DNA of 39,546 nt, taken from assembly GCA_903772945.1 (NCBI GenBank), contig CAICTM010001029.1, forward strand, positions 1-39,546, read 5' to 3'. This document shows, in pieces, positions 1 to 8,814 of this stretch (its first letter is position 1; every line of letters begins with the position of its first letter). Both the position numbers and the translations under genes were made by a program. This DNA is from Seminavis robusta (taxonomy: Eukaryota > Bacillariophyta > Bacillariophyceae > Naviculales > Naviculaceae). The notes under the pieces are model-generated. The model saw only the letters and a program-made list of their open reading frames with translations. It was not told the origin of the DNA and did no database searches.

Positions 1-1384
1 ACTCAGTTTCTTTCCCCCCAATGAACTCCAAAAAGTTTCTGGCTTGCTTTGACCCAAATTCACACACTTACCAAAGCCTTTCCTCAGATAGGACGAACTG
101 GTAGTATAGCTTGACAATTGACTTCTCAGTATGAGAGTAGGGAATTGCAACTTATTAACTAATAATAAAAAACAGTATGCGTATCTCACGCCATACCCTA
201 CGGCTCTGCCTAGCACAGGACAGTGAACTTGGTGGATTCATCTGTGTGGTAGGAGCCGCAATCTGAACTAAATCACGGGTGCTCTCACCGACAGCGTCTC
301 GAGTCAGTTAACAGTCGGTCTGAACAGACGTGGGCTTACCCCAAGAATCTCATGAACGGCCGATCGTCCCTTGGGATGGACAGAGAACGCTGAGTCCTGC
401 GTAGAGGTCGAGAAGATTCTCCGGGATGAACGTGGATTTCGTTGCAAGTTCACGCGCGTCATTCGTGACAAGCTTCACCAAATCCGATTCAAAGCAAACA
501 GGAAAAACATTAAGGAACGTTCATTGTCTCACATACGATTGGATCTTCATAGAAAAACATCGATAAGGAGAACACGGCGCGTGTCCCTCGTCAACACTAT
601 GTCAACGATACTATTATTATTCATCAGTATCAGAACAGTTAGTACGATCAGCCAACGCACAAGGTCATTACAACACAGACCGAGCAAATAACAATGGCAC
701 TGTACGTCTCCGACATGCTACCGCCGATGGCGTCACAGTCTACCATACTTGGAACTTAAGGTATTTACACACATACAAGGCCTTATCCCTTTGTAGGATT
801 GCCATTCGTGCGCTCAAAACATGTCTACAGTCCAATCTTGTGGAGGTCGTGCCCCGCACTTTGAATTTCACTATCGTTCCATATAGTCCGACTAAAATGT
901 TCCAGTGCCCTTCCGCTGACCCTTGTCAAGGGGGGAGCGAATGCAAATACACGGTTCTTCAGCCTTTACGCGTCGGGATCCTTAGATAGGGTTTTGAAGG
1001 TTTGATTCATGAGTGTTTAGCTTTTCACGTGATATACTCTCTGGCTGGGTTCTCATGACCGCTAGTTATACTAGGTCTATGGTGAAACATCTCGCTAGAT
1101 ATTAAGCTGGCGTGGAAAGTGTTCTCACGGTTTTACTATGGATAATTATGCTGAGAGGAGAGTGTTCCACGGTGCGGTTTTCCCCGTTTATGGCATCGTG
1201 GAAAAGTGTGTAGGATTGCTACCGCAAACCTACTCTATCACACAATACAGTCTCCCGCGGTAAGTTCAGAATAATTCTACGATCCTTTGATTGTGGATCT
1301 CTCTCGTCGATTAGTTTTCATAGCTTTCTAATCCTCTCATAACTTTCATTCTCTCAAACTCAAAACACTCGAAAGATCTTTACA
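1..1384. other. Non-coding flank of the recombinase remnant
   Basis: I see no convincing gene here. The longest open frame (371-691, plus) starts at TTG, has no recognisable motif and looks like chance. Around 1165-1203 a 7-bp stem (TTCCACG/CGTGGAA) encloses about 25 nt, and GCGTGGAAA also occurs near 1112. These could be terminal or subterminal remnants of the neighbouring mobile element, but that is only an inference. No tRNA, rRNA or repeat array was recognised. Confidence 0.4.
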
Positions 1385-2664
1385 CTAGCTTTTAGCGTAG
1401 TGCACAAGTAAATAGGGAAAGGGGTTTGAAAAGTAATCGGCGCGGGCTCCTTCACCAACGTTCCAACCACCGAACAACTGGGCTGCAATGTGAAGTTTGC
1501 AACCGTCAAGGAGGAATTGGGCGGTGTGTTTACCGTAATGTGACGTTCCTTTTCGAATTGAATTGTTGTCTGGTGGGTAACGCTTCCAGAGGGAGTCTTG
1601 CATGTTTCTGTAGTACGTCGAGGCACTGGATTCTCCAGTTAATGTGTTGATTGATGGCATGATGGCTTTGTCACTGCGAATGAACAAGGCCAGGCCGATG
1701 GCGACGGTGAGGTCGCCAAGAACTTCGTTTTTATTGGGAATCAAAGGGTGGTTATTGTCAACGCCCATCTTGTCACGGACTAGAAAGCATTGGAGGATGT
1801 TGTTTCGGGGTCCCTCGTGGAGCTCTCTGATGGAGAGGTTTTTACAGTGAGCTTCGAAGTTTCTGTTGCTCTGCTGCAGAGTCTGAGGGTGGCTGTCTGA
1901 AAGATGTAGAAGTCGAGGTACTTTTCAAGGTTGAACCAAAGACAGCGTTGTAGGATGAATGCAATGTCTTGACTGCTGTAGACTTTGTTCTTGGGTGGGA
2001 GACCTGACATTTTCTTTTGGTCTTTGATCATCACTTTTAAAAGACACAAGGCAGAGGAGTACGTTTCTTCAATGACTCGAAGGTAACGGGAGAGTATGAA
2101 CTTCTTTGTTAACTGATTCTTGATGGAGGGCATGTACCTCTGAATGGTGCCTGCGGCGTATTCGCCTCCTGTGGATTTTTTGAGGTTGAACCAAAACGCA
2201 GGTTGACCTTCCCAGAATGCAAACCACCACTTGGTTACGACATCATCGTTGGTGGAAAAGGAGCCTCCGGTTTCACCCATGTCGGTGTAACTTAACCTGG
2301 GAAGGCTTAGTCGGTCTTGGAGGTTGTCCAGATAGATTTGGATCTTGGAGGAAGTGGAGTTGTGTTTGGCTTGGCAGGATTTCGAGGAGGAGGCGTAGAA
2401 GTCGACTTCGATCGAATCCAACGGCGACGACATGGTCGGGACGAAGTTGGGTTTCCTTTTTTTTGTTCCTTCAAGTTGGGAAATTAATGAGCTTAGATTG
2501 TCATTTGGTATCCTTCGTTGGAAATATTCCCACACACCGGCGAGGTGCACCAGGCCGTCATCGGATCTGAGAAGGGGTGGTTGAATGCTGGGGAGTGGAA
2601 TCAGAATTTCGAAACTGCCGCGAAACTGCCTGGAGAGGGGGCAATCTTTGTTGTTTAGATGAAG
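1385..2664 (-). pseudogene. Degenerate tyrosine recombinase (Crypton-like), frameshifted
   Basis: Two minus-strand frames together resemble a mobile-element tyrosine recombinase. The upstream frame (about 2664-1780) has an N-terminal segment like a core-binding domain (YAAGTIQRYMPSIKNQL) and then CSRATETSKL, which fits the first catalytic Arg in an R-x-x-E context. The reading then shifts near 1845-1875 into a frame that runs to 1385. This second frame holds NSIRKGTSHY followed by LFGGWNVGEGARADYF, matching the usual HSIRKG...GW...Y C-terminal catalytic block. The expected His is Asn here, while the second Arg, the Trp and a candidate Tyr nucleophile are present. No in-frame ATG was found; the open stretch begins after a stop near 2665. 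The missing start, the frameshift and the His-to-Asn change all argue for a dead copy. Placement in the tyrosine recombinase superfamily is fairly safe; the Crypton subtype is an inference. Confidence 0.6.
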
Positions 2665-3221
2665 TGCTCAGGACGGTTTAAAGTTTGCAACCGTTGATTG
2701 AAATTGGGAAAATAGCGCGAACTCATTTTGCGTCGATTACAGGTCCTTGTGAAAAAGATTCCTCTTGGCGTGAAAATTGCTTAGGTGGCAAGTCGTGGGT
2801 TGGATTTAAGGGACCGTTTGCGCCACTGGCACCAACAGACCACGTTTTGACCTTAGATAAGCGGTACTAGATTATAATTCTTTCTACTTTATCGTCCGGC
2901 TCGGCAACAGCAGCACTCACAACACCACCACCAACCAACCAACGGTACGAGAGCTCCGCATCCGTTAAGCATGGTGGCGTCTTGTTCTTCTGTTTGTACC
3001 AAGGTCTAGAAAATATCCTTTAAATCTCTTAAACAATCTTTAAATCTACTGGAGCATACAATATTTAGTATCCCGCCAACAGGCCCATCCAACATCTCCA
3101 TGCACGATCGATAGCTTCTCCTTTGTTCAAGCGTTCAAGCAAGCATCCGAACAAGGCGCTCTGCAGATCTACAGAAGAGGTCTCGGCCACTGGCAAAACA
3201 CTCCACAACATACCAGCAACA
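2665..3221. other. Spacer, probable promoter/5' UTR of the next gene
   Basis: No gene is seen. From about 2880 the sequence turns into CA-rich tracts (CAACAGCAGCACTCACAACA and CCACCAACCAACCAACGG), common in 5' leader regions. It runs into the ATG at 3222. Another small open frame at 2685-2870 shows no motif. Confidence 0.3.
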
Positions 3222-3989
3222 ATGCGAGATGCCACTCCCCTTATCAAACGTAGTTCGGCCGAGCAAGAGTCAACCTTCCTGGCATCTCACTTTTTCCCTC
3301 GCAACCGATCCAAACAGTGGAACCAAGAGGTGAGATCCGGAGATCCACGCAGAACTGCCATCAGCTCACAAATCCTCAAACACTGCAACAACATCATGAC
3401 CTACAAGTCTACTGCATCCAACGCTACCAGAGCTGCATCTCCCACAAGGCAGGTGTGGTTTAGCCGAACCGACGTGATCATTACTTGCAGTTACCCTGAC
3501 GATCGTGACACCAGTACCCCCACCACCACTGTCACCTATGCCCAACACAAGCATGAAGAAAGTGTTTCCAGAAAGCAAGATCCCATGGCGGCTGCCATGC
3601 GTCGTGCTCGCAGGAGCAGAAATGGTTCCATCCTGCGAGAAGCTGTATCGTACGTCCGAGAAATCGTCGCCGTGCAACACAAGATCCGAAGAAAGTACCG
3701 TCCAGAAGAAGCCACTGTTGTTTTGGGTCGGTATGCCACTCTCAAAACCAAACTGAATCGCATCGAAGCATGGGAAAAGGCTCGAGCTACTACTCATGAT
3801 GCCATGAAAATTCATCAGGAGGCTTCAGTGGTGGAGTCACGCAATACTAAAAGGCGCCGATGCTATGAAACCAACGAGAAAAGATCTCTTGTCAAATTGC
3901 TATTCCGAGGGTTTCCTACTGGTGCCCACAAAAGCAAGGCGTCATTCTTTGCAGCAGCACCGCCAGCCCGACAAATATCGGCTTATTAG
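3222..3989 (+). CDS. Hypothetical basic protein, 255 aa
   Basis: A single uninterrupted frame of 255 codons. The frame is open upstream to 3123, but the first ATG is at 3222 in a favourable context (AGCAACAATGCG), so I start there. The family is not recognised. The protein is rich in Arg, Lys and Ser. Its central part has VWFSRTDVIITCSYP at about residues 77-91, followed by a helical, highly charged segment (REIVAVQHKIRRKYRPEEA and LKTKLNRIEAWEKARA) and a basic KRRRCYETNEKRSLVK stretch that could be a nuclear-localisation signal. There is no signal peptide or membrane segment. The VWFS segment loosely recalls the VRFS motif of the two small proteins at 24.1 and 26.4 kb, but the similarity is too short to call homology. 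Antisense frames overlap but look less protein-like. Confidence 0.55.
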   Translation: MRDATPLIKRSSAEQESTFLASHFFPRNRSKQWNQEVRSGDPRRTAISSQILKHCNNIMTYKSTASNATRAASPTRQVWFSRTDVIITCSYPDDRDTSTPTTTVTYAQHKHEESVSRKQDPMAAAMRRARRSRNGSILREAVSYVREIVAVQHKIRRKYRPEEATVVLGRYATLKTKLNRIEAWEKARATTHDAMKIHQEASVVESRNTKRRRCYETNEKRSLVKLLFRGFPTGAHKSKASFFAAAPPARQISAY

Positions 3990-4465
3990 AAAAAACATAG
4001 AGTTGAAAAGCGGTGCGTGGCACTCCCGAAGGCGCAGTCAGTTGTACCAGATACAACTACCGGTACTAGTAACTGTGCAAAATCAAAGAATACCGGGAGT
4101 GTTACTGTACCAAGTTTTGTCCAACCCTTTGTCATATTGTAATAATAATGTAACAACCAGAAGCAAACATATTGTCAAGATACTTGTGTTTGATAGGATA
4201 CCTGGTAGTTGATAGCTGCATGGATGACGGCATTGTCAGCCCATTTGAGTGGGAACCATGGACCAGTCCTTCCCTTGCTTGAGGCTTCGGGGTCGTTTAG
4301 AACGGGCGTGAGACAACTTCACTGGCTTCTCTGCAGTGATGCAGGACCACTTCCCGGATGCTTCGTTCCGAATGGCGCACAGTCCAGTTACCAGCTGACA
4401 GCACTCTTCGCCTTTCGTTGACTGCCTCCAGAATGCAAGAAGTTATATGAAGCAAATAGACAGCC
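3990..4465. other. Intergenic spacer
   Basis: No gene is recognised. It contains one spacer-type palindrome copy (TACCGGTACT at 4058-4067), an AT-rich stretch near 4130-4160 and the presumed 5' leader of the following gene. Short frames on both strands (for example 4209-4421 plus) have no motif. Confidence 0.3.
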
Positions 4466-5908
4466 ATGGTCCTTCCAAATGCATCCATTGGAGTGGGAGG
4501 GCCCTTATCTGCCGTTGCTGCTTTGTCCAGAAGATCAGAAGCTTGCAGAGGAGGTGGCTTTTTCCTCCACAAAAGAAATGTGATGCTCCTGTGTTTTTTG
4601 ATCATCTTTGCCTGGGTGCTGATTCCCCAGCAAAATTACTTGACCATGACAAAGACAGCAAACAGTCAAGTCAGGCAGCAAAAGAAATCCACACAGAAAA
4701 ACAACTCGCCAGGGAAAGAAACCAACGGTTTGGCGGAGGATGGATTTCGGTTGTGTCGGGCATTGACAGCCAAAAACAAACCAATCATGGGAGAGCCACC
4801 TCGACAAGTTTCCAGGGAAATGGCTCCCTTGGAAATATTCTACCAATGTGCAGGACCGGCATATGACCGTTTTGGAGATGAATTGCATGCTCTGGTGAAA
4901 AGGACAGCATCCAAACGAAAAACCCCGCCTCTTTGGGGTCGTCGACCTGAACCCATTCCTCCTCATGAAAAAACAACCACTACCGAAACACCACCCACAT
5001 TTGTCCTGTTTCTTGGATCGGACCATTTGCGACAAATTGCGACAGCCTTCTTGTGTCAATATTCCGATTTGGTCACATCGGTGAGACAAATATACCAATC
5101 CAAGAATCGAGTGGTCCAGAGCCATTATTGGGAAATCCTGTTGCAGTCCAATGTGCATGTGTTTGTCGTCATCAATCCAGCATTGGTTTATCATGACAGC
5201 TGGCAAGAATTATTAGAAAAACACGTTCTCAACATGCCTTTGTCCAAGATGGATATTGTCATCACTTCCAAGCTTCATGGCTATTCCCCGAAGCAGGGTG
5301 TAGCGTTTGAAGAATTCTGGGTGGATCATCACGAGAAAGATGCGCCTGTGCCGGACATGGTCCATCAGGATCCCATCAAATATATGGATTTATTGGTATC
5401 AACATCCGAAGACACCAAAGGCAGTGTTGTATACGAAGGACCCATCATCTATGTCAGCTTGTTTGCACCCTATGGGCAATCTGACTATGATCGTGTTCTT
5501 CAGGTCATTGCTGATTTGAAGAAGGGAAAGCAATTGCCTCCTGAACCTCGAGATCCAAAGAAGATGAACAAACTGGACCATACAAAAAACCAGAAAGCAC
5601 TACTACAACAATCTACAGAGGGCAAGGGGAGTCAAACACGACGGTTGCAACAACAGCAACAGCCAAACAAGCTGGGAAAGCGCACCAACATCATGGCCAT
5701 TGATGCCAGAAAACATGTGGATGCAATAGGAGAATGTGCCACCGTAACAGCTGAACAGGTTGGCAGTTGTATTACGGACGCCAGGCATGATATTTATAAA
5801 AAAGGAACCCGGTGCTTTGGTGAGAAAGGTAGCCATGCCGATTTGATAGCATGGGATGTCATTGAAGCAATCCACAAATTGATGCAAAGGCCAAGACCTG
5901 AAACTTGA
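4466..5908 (+). CDS. Type II membrane protein of unknown function (possibly SGNH/PC-esterase-like)
   Basis: A single frame of 480 residues starting at an ATG with good context (CAGCCATGG). Residues about 39-54 (VMLLCFLIIFAWVLIP) form one transmembrane segment preceded by basic residues, which predicts a type II (signal-anchor) protein with its bulk in the Golgi/ER lumen or outside. The luminal part begins with a charged linker. It contains FVLFLGSDHLRQIATAFLC, a position where esterases of the SGNH/PC-esterase group carry their GDS block, and ends with GSHADLIAWDVIEAIHKLM, resembling the C-terminal D/H-containing block of such enzymes. The canonical catalytic Ser of a GDS motif reads GSD here, so activity is doubtful. 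A Gln run (QQQQQ) lies near residue 397. The SGNH link is a weak inference; the membrane topology is clear. Confidence 0.6.
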   Translation: MVLPNASIGVGGPLSAVAALSRRSEACRGGGFFLHKRNVMLLCFLIIFAWVLIPQQNYLTMTKTANSQVRQQKKSTQKNNSPGKETNGLAEDGFRLCRALTAKNKPIMGEPPRQVSREMAPLEIFYQCAGPAYDRFGDELHALVKRTASKRKTPPLWGRRPEPIPPHEKTTTTETPPTFVLFLGSDHLRQIATAFLCQYSDLVTSVRQIYQSKNRVVQSHYWEILLQSNVHVFVVINPALVYHDSWQELLEKHVLNMPLSKMDIVITSKLHGYSPKQGVAFEEFWVDHHEKDAPVPDMVHQDPIKYMDLLVSTSEDTKGSVVYEGPIIYVSLFAPYGQSDYDRVLQVIADLKKGKQLPPEPRDPKKMNKLDHTKNQKALLQQSTEGKGSQTRRLQQQQQPNKLGKRTNIMAIDARKHVDAIGECATVTAEQVGSCITDARHDIYKKGTRCFGEKGSHADLIAWDVIEAIHKLMQRPRPET

Positions 5909-6299
5909 TGGAATGTTTTTGGAACCTGAGACTGGCCTGGAGGTAGTCTGCCAGTCGTCTTGTACAATCGCAATGGAGAGTTCCACGGTGCTACCGGTCC
6001 CCTAAAATTGGAATTCCAGCCAGAAATTGCAAAAGCATGAATTTGGTTTCAGGCCAAGAGGTGGACAGGCTTGGTTATCTGTACATGGAATTGAAACCAA
6101 GTATCTGTACGGTACCGGTAGCTGTACGCCGATTCTACGGCGGAGTAGTTGTGGAGTATATGATAGTTCTAACTAGCCAACGCGTAACTGCTAGCAGAGG
6201 CATTGATTGTAGCTTTGACTTGATTTGTCTTGTACACAAACTATCACTGCAAGTCATGCCAATTGCCTTGGGAAGACACGACAGACACCACTTTTTGTT
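5909..6299. other. Convergent spacer
   Basis: This is the spacer between two converging genes. It contains TACGGTACCGGTA (6108-6120), a member of the recurrent spacer palindrome family, and directly after it a small GC-rich stem (CGCCG/CGGCG around ATTCTA). No coding sequence is supported. Confidence 0.35.
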
Positions 6300-7229
6300 T
6301 TAGGCAAATGAATGTTTGTTCTCCGCCGCCCACTGTCCTAATGTCGTCAATGGCCTACCAAGAATCTTGGCAAACACTGGATCTGGATCGTAGGGGATGT
6401 GATTCCCCTCGCCCTCTGCCATGTAATGGTACAGCTCGGAAAGAATGGGATTTTCCGATGTCCATTCCTGCAAGGGTGGAGCATCCGCAGTCGGATACGT
6501 AATGGGCGTGTCCAATCCGGCGCCCAGTTCGGTAGCAATTGCACTGTGCGATAGAAGTTCTGGTCCACAACACTCGACAAAGGCTTGATGGTACTGGCTG
6601 AAATTGTCGTCGTCTTTTTCTAGCAAGGCTGCCGCTGCGTGTCCAATATCGTCGACATCAACGGGTGGGATTTGACAATCAGGAAGTGGCAGCAACTGTC
6701 CTTTGGCTTGAATGGCTTCTCCGTGAACATGGGCGAAATTGGGCATAAAGTATCCTCCTCGTAAGACGGTCCATTCCATCTTGTCTCCGATTTCTTCTCT
6801 CAGATAATCTTCCGTGGGAGCAAACCTGGAACTCAAGATGGGCAGTTGCGTCGGTGCCTTGACGGTCCAACTTCCCACGTGCACAATGCGTTGCACGCCA
6901 ACCTCGTGTGCAGCCTGAATCATATTGATGCTCTTTTGGGCATCCTGCTGTACACCGGCCTTGTAGTCCAACGGTGTCACCAGCAAGGCTCGATCCATAC
7001 CTTGCAGTGCTCGACGCAGCGAATCCACGTCGGCGGCGTCGATATGAGCCACCGATTCATACTTGCTGGTAGCATTCCGAAGGGGCAGAGAGGAGGGTCT
7101 AGTGGCAGCGATACCCTGTCTTCGAAAACAACCGCGAACAAGAGAGATACCACTGTTGGATACTAAGAGTCTTTGCATGCAAGCCAAACCAGAGGCACTG
7201 CTGCCAGTAATGACGGCAATCTTGACCAT
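6300..7229 (-). CDS. NmrA-like / atypical SDR NAD(P)-binding protein
   Basis: Predicted protein of 309 residues starting at the ATG at 7229 (leader AAGGAAACGATGG). The frame is open further upstream to 7337, but those residues look non-coding and the Rossmann fold begins right at this Met. The N-terminus MVKIAVITGSSASG is a beta-strand plus a TGxxxxxG dinucleotide-binding loop. VQRIVHVGSW near residue 150 and TVLRGGYFMPN near 190 are typical of the NmrA/HSCARG group. These proteins lack the classical Tyr-x-x-x-Lys catalysis in many members and often act as redox sensors or isoflavone-reductase-like enzymes. No targeting peptide is seen, so it is probably cytosolic. No introns are needed. Substrate and role are unknown. 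Confidence 0.8.
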   Translation of the reverse strand: MVKIAVITGSSASGLACMQRLLVSNSGISLVRGCFRRQGIAATRPSSLPLRNATSKYESVAHIDAADVDSLRRALQGMDRALLVTPLDYKAGVQQDAQKSINMIQAAHEVGVQRIVHVGSWTVKAPTQLPILSSRFAPTEDYLREEIGDKMEWTVLRGGYFMPNFAHVHGEAIQAKGQLLPLPDCQIPPVDVDDIGHAAAALLEKDDDNFSQYHQAFVECCGPELLSHSAIATELGAGLDTPITYPTADAPPLQEWTSENPILSELYHYMAEGEGNHIPYDPDPVFAKILGRPLTTLGQWAAENKHSFA

Positions 7230-7379
7230 CGTTTCCTTTTCTTTTCTCCCAATAATGGCTGGCACCCCGAAAGAGGATAGATTGATTGGTGATGGGAGGA
7301 CGGTATGGTACTCAAAAGATATTTGTCTGGGATACAATAAAAATAATTTAAAAGGGTCCTTTCAAAGGACATGAGCTAG

Positions 7380-8506
7380 CTAGTAGCTAACTTTTTTGTA
7401 GCTGAAACAACCACCCTCTGCGAACATGTCCAATTTGTCTTCCCTGAAACCCCACGCACGGCTTTGCAGCACCATCAACGGTGGAGGTTGGACCTCTACG
7501 ATTTGGCCCGTGAGAGTATCAGTGCGGGATGACGAAAGAGAGATTCGGCAAGCAGTTGATCCAATTCAGCGACAAGTTGCCCCAATTGGAGGCAGAGGGG
7601 TTCCTAAAAGTCACATTGTGCTTGGAAGATTCGGCCAAGGCGCTACATTGGCACTTGAGAACGCCTATGGCGACAATGAAAGTTATGGTGGATGCATTGC
7701 CTTGCCAGGGAGCGGAAACCTCAAACAAGCCGGTGAAAGCAGTAGTGATGGTTTGGCACAACAATCCAGGGCAAAAAGAGCAGCGTGGCGGCACTTGGCT
7801 GCCTGTGATGTCTAAAAATTGACTCGACTCACCTTCACGGGCCGTCCGCGATATGCGTTCCTGTCGTGTTTCTCGCATACAACATGACGGCAATTCCTGA
7901 ATGCGTACATCATACGGGTGGGGCTCCCGGGAGCGTTATTGTCGTGGTAGCATCCAATGTAAGAACACACGTTTTGTTCTGAAGGCGCAGGGGATCCCCG
8001 CAGACCGCTTCAAAGGTCCATCGATCAGTAGCCTGCCAAAATGAAAATGGATCTGCAAAAACCAAGTGGAGGAGTTGTTCCGCAAGCTGAGCTGCTTCCC
8101 TGAAGAATATTTTATCGAGGCAATCCATAGTGATGACAATGTCCTTATCATTACCACAGAGTGGACTGTCGCCGATTGTGCCAAAGGTACTACTGCACTC
8201 AGACGATGAACAGCAATACGCAAAACCGTGACTTGCTCGGAGACGTACCGGATTCGGTTGGAGGAATCGAATCGAATCCACCTGAAGATCCCACACGACA
8301 CCTGCCTTCCGGACCCAGACTGCTGGAATGGCGGGAACATCGACATGGAGTCCATTTTTTTCTCGCCACGGACATGGGTTGCTTCATTAACAGTGTATCC
8401 GAGGAAGATTGGGGGAGGCCTTATTGATATGAATTCGCTCGAACTGGACTTTGAACGCAACATTGCTGGAGCGATCCAATCCACCATAGTACATGTACAA
8501 CAGTGA
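7380..8506 (+). pseudogene. Broken coding-like region of unknown family
   Basis: Several plus-strand stretches in different frames read like one interrupted protein. A first piece ends at about 7528 (RWRLDLYDLARESISAG). A second runs 7514-7822 (FGKQLIQFSDKLPQLEAEGF). A third covers about 7815-7957 (AICVPVVFLAYNM). A fourth covers 7983-8506 (VEELFRKLSCFPEEYFIEAI and SLTVYPRKIGGGLIDMNSLE), with in-frame TGA codons near 8039 and 8207. The family is not recognised. No intron set I tried joins the pieces, so either it is a decayed gene or the gene model is wrong. The minus strand between 8296 and 7910 also reads plausibly (KIFFREAAQLAEQLLHLVF), so even the strand is uncertain. Confidence 0.3.
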
Positions 8507-8814
8507 TGCCATTGTGGGAATTGTGTGGGAACTACTAATGGTGACTCAACCTCATGTCGCCTCTAGCTACTTCAAAATCTCATCCGCGAAGCCAGCACGT
8601 ATTGCTTCTCACTTCACGTACTGGTAAGTATTCTACCTTCGGTTTTCTAGTCTGCTTCGTACTAGTAGTCTACTTTACTTCATATGCTGCGTCCTTTTGT
8701 TCACGTCTCTTGCCCATCGCTCCGCCAAAGCCAGCACAAAACTGCTGTACGATTGACGCAAGCAGCCAAGCGAATCGCAACAAGATTCGTGTCATGTTGC
8801 AACTAACTAAGTCT

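Noticed and set aside
371..691. 106-codon plus-strand open frame
   Set aside because: Starts at TTG, no motif, basic low-complexity composition; likely chance.
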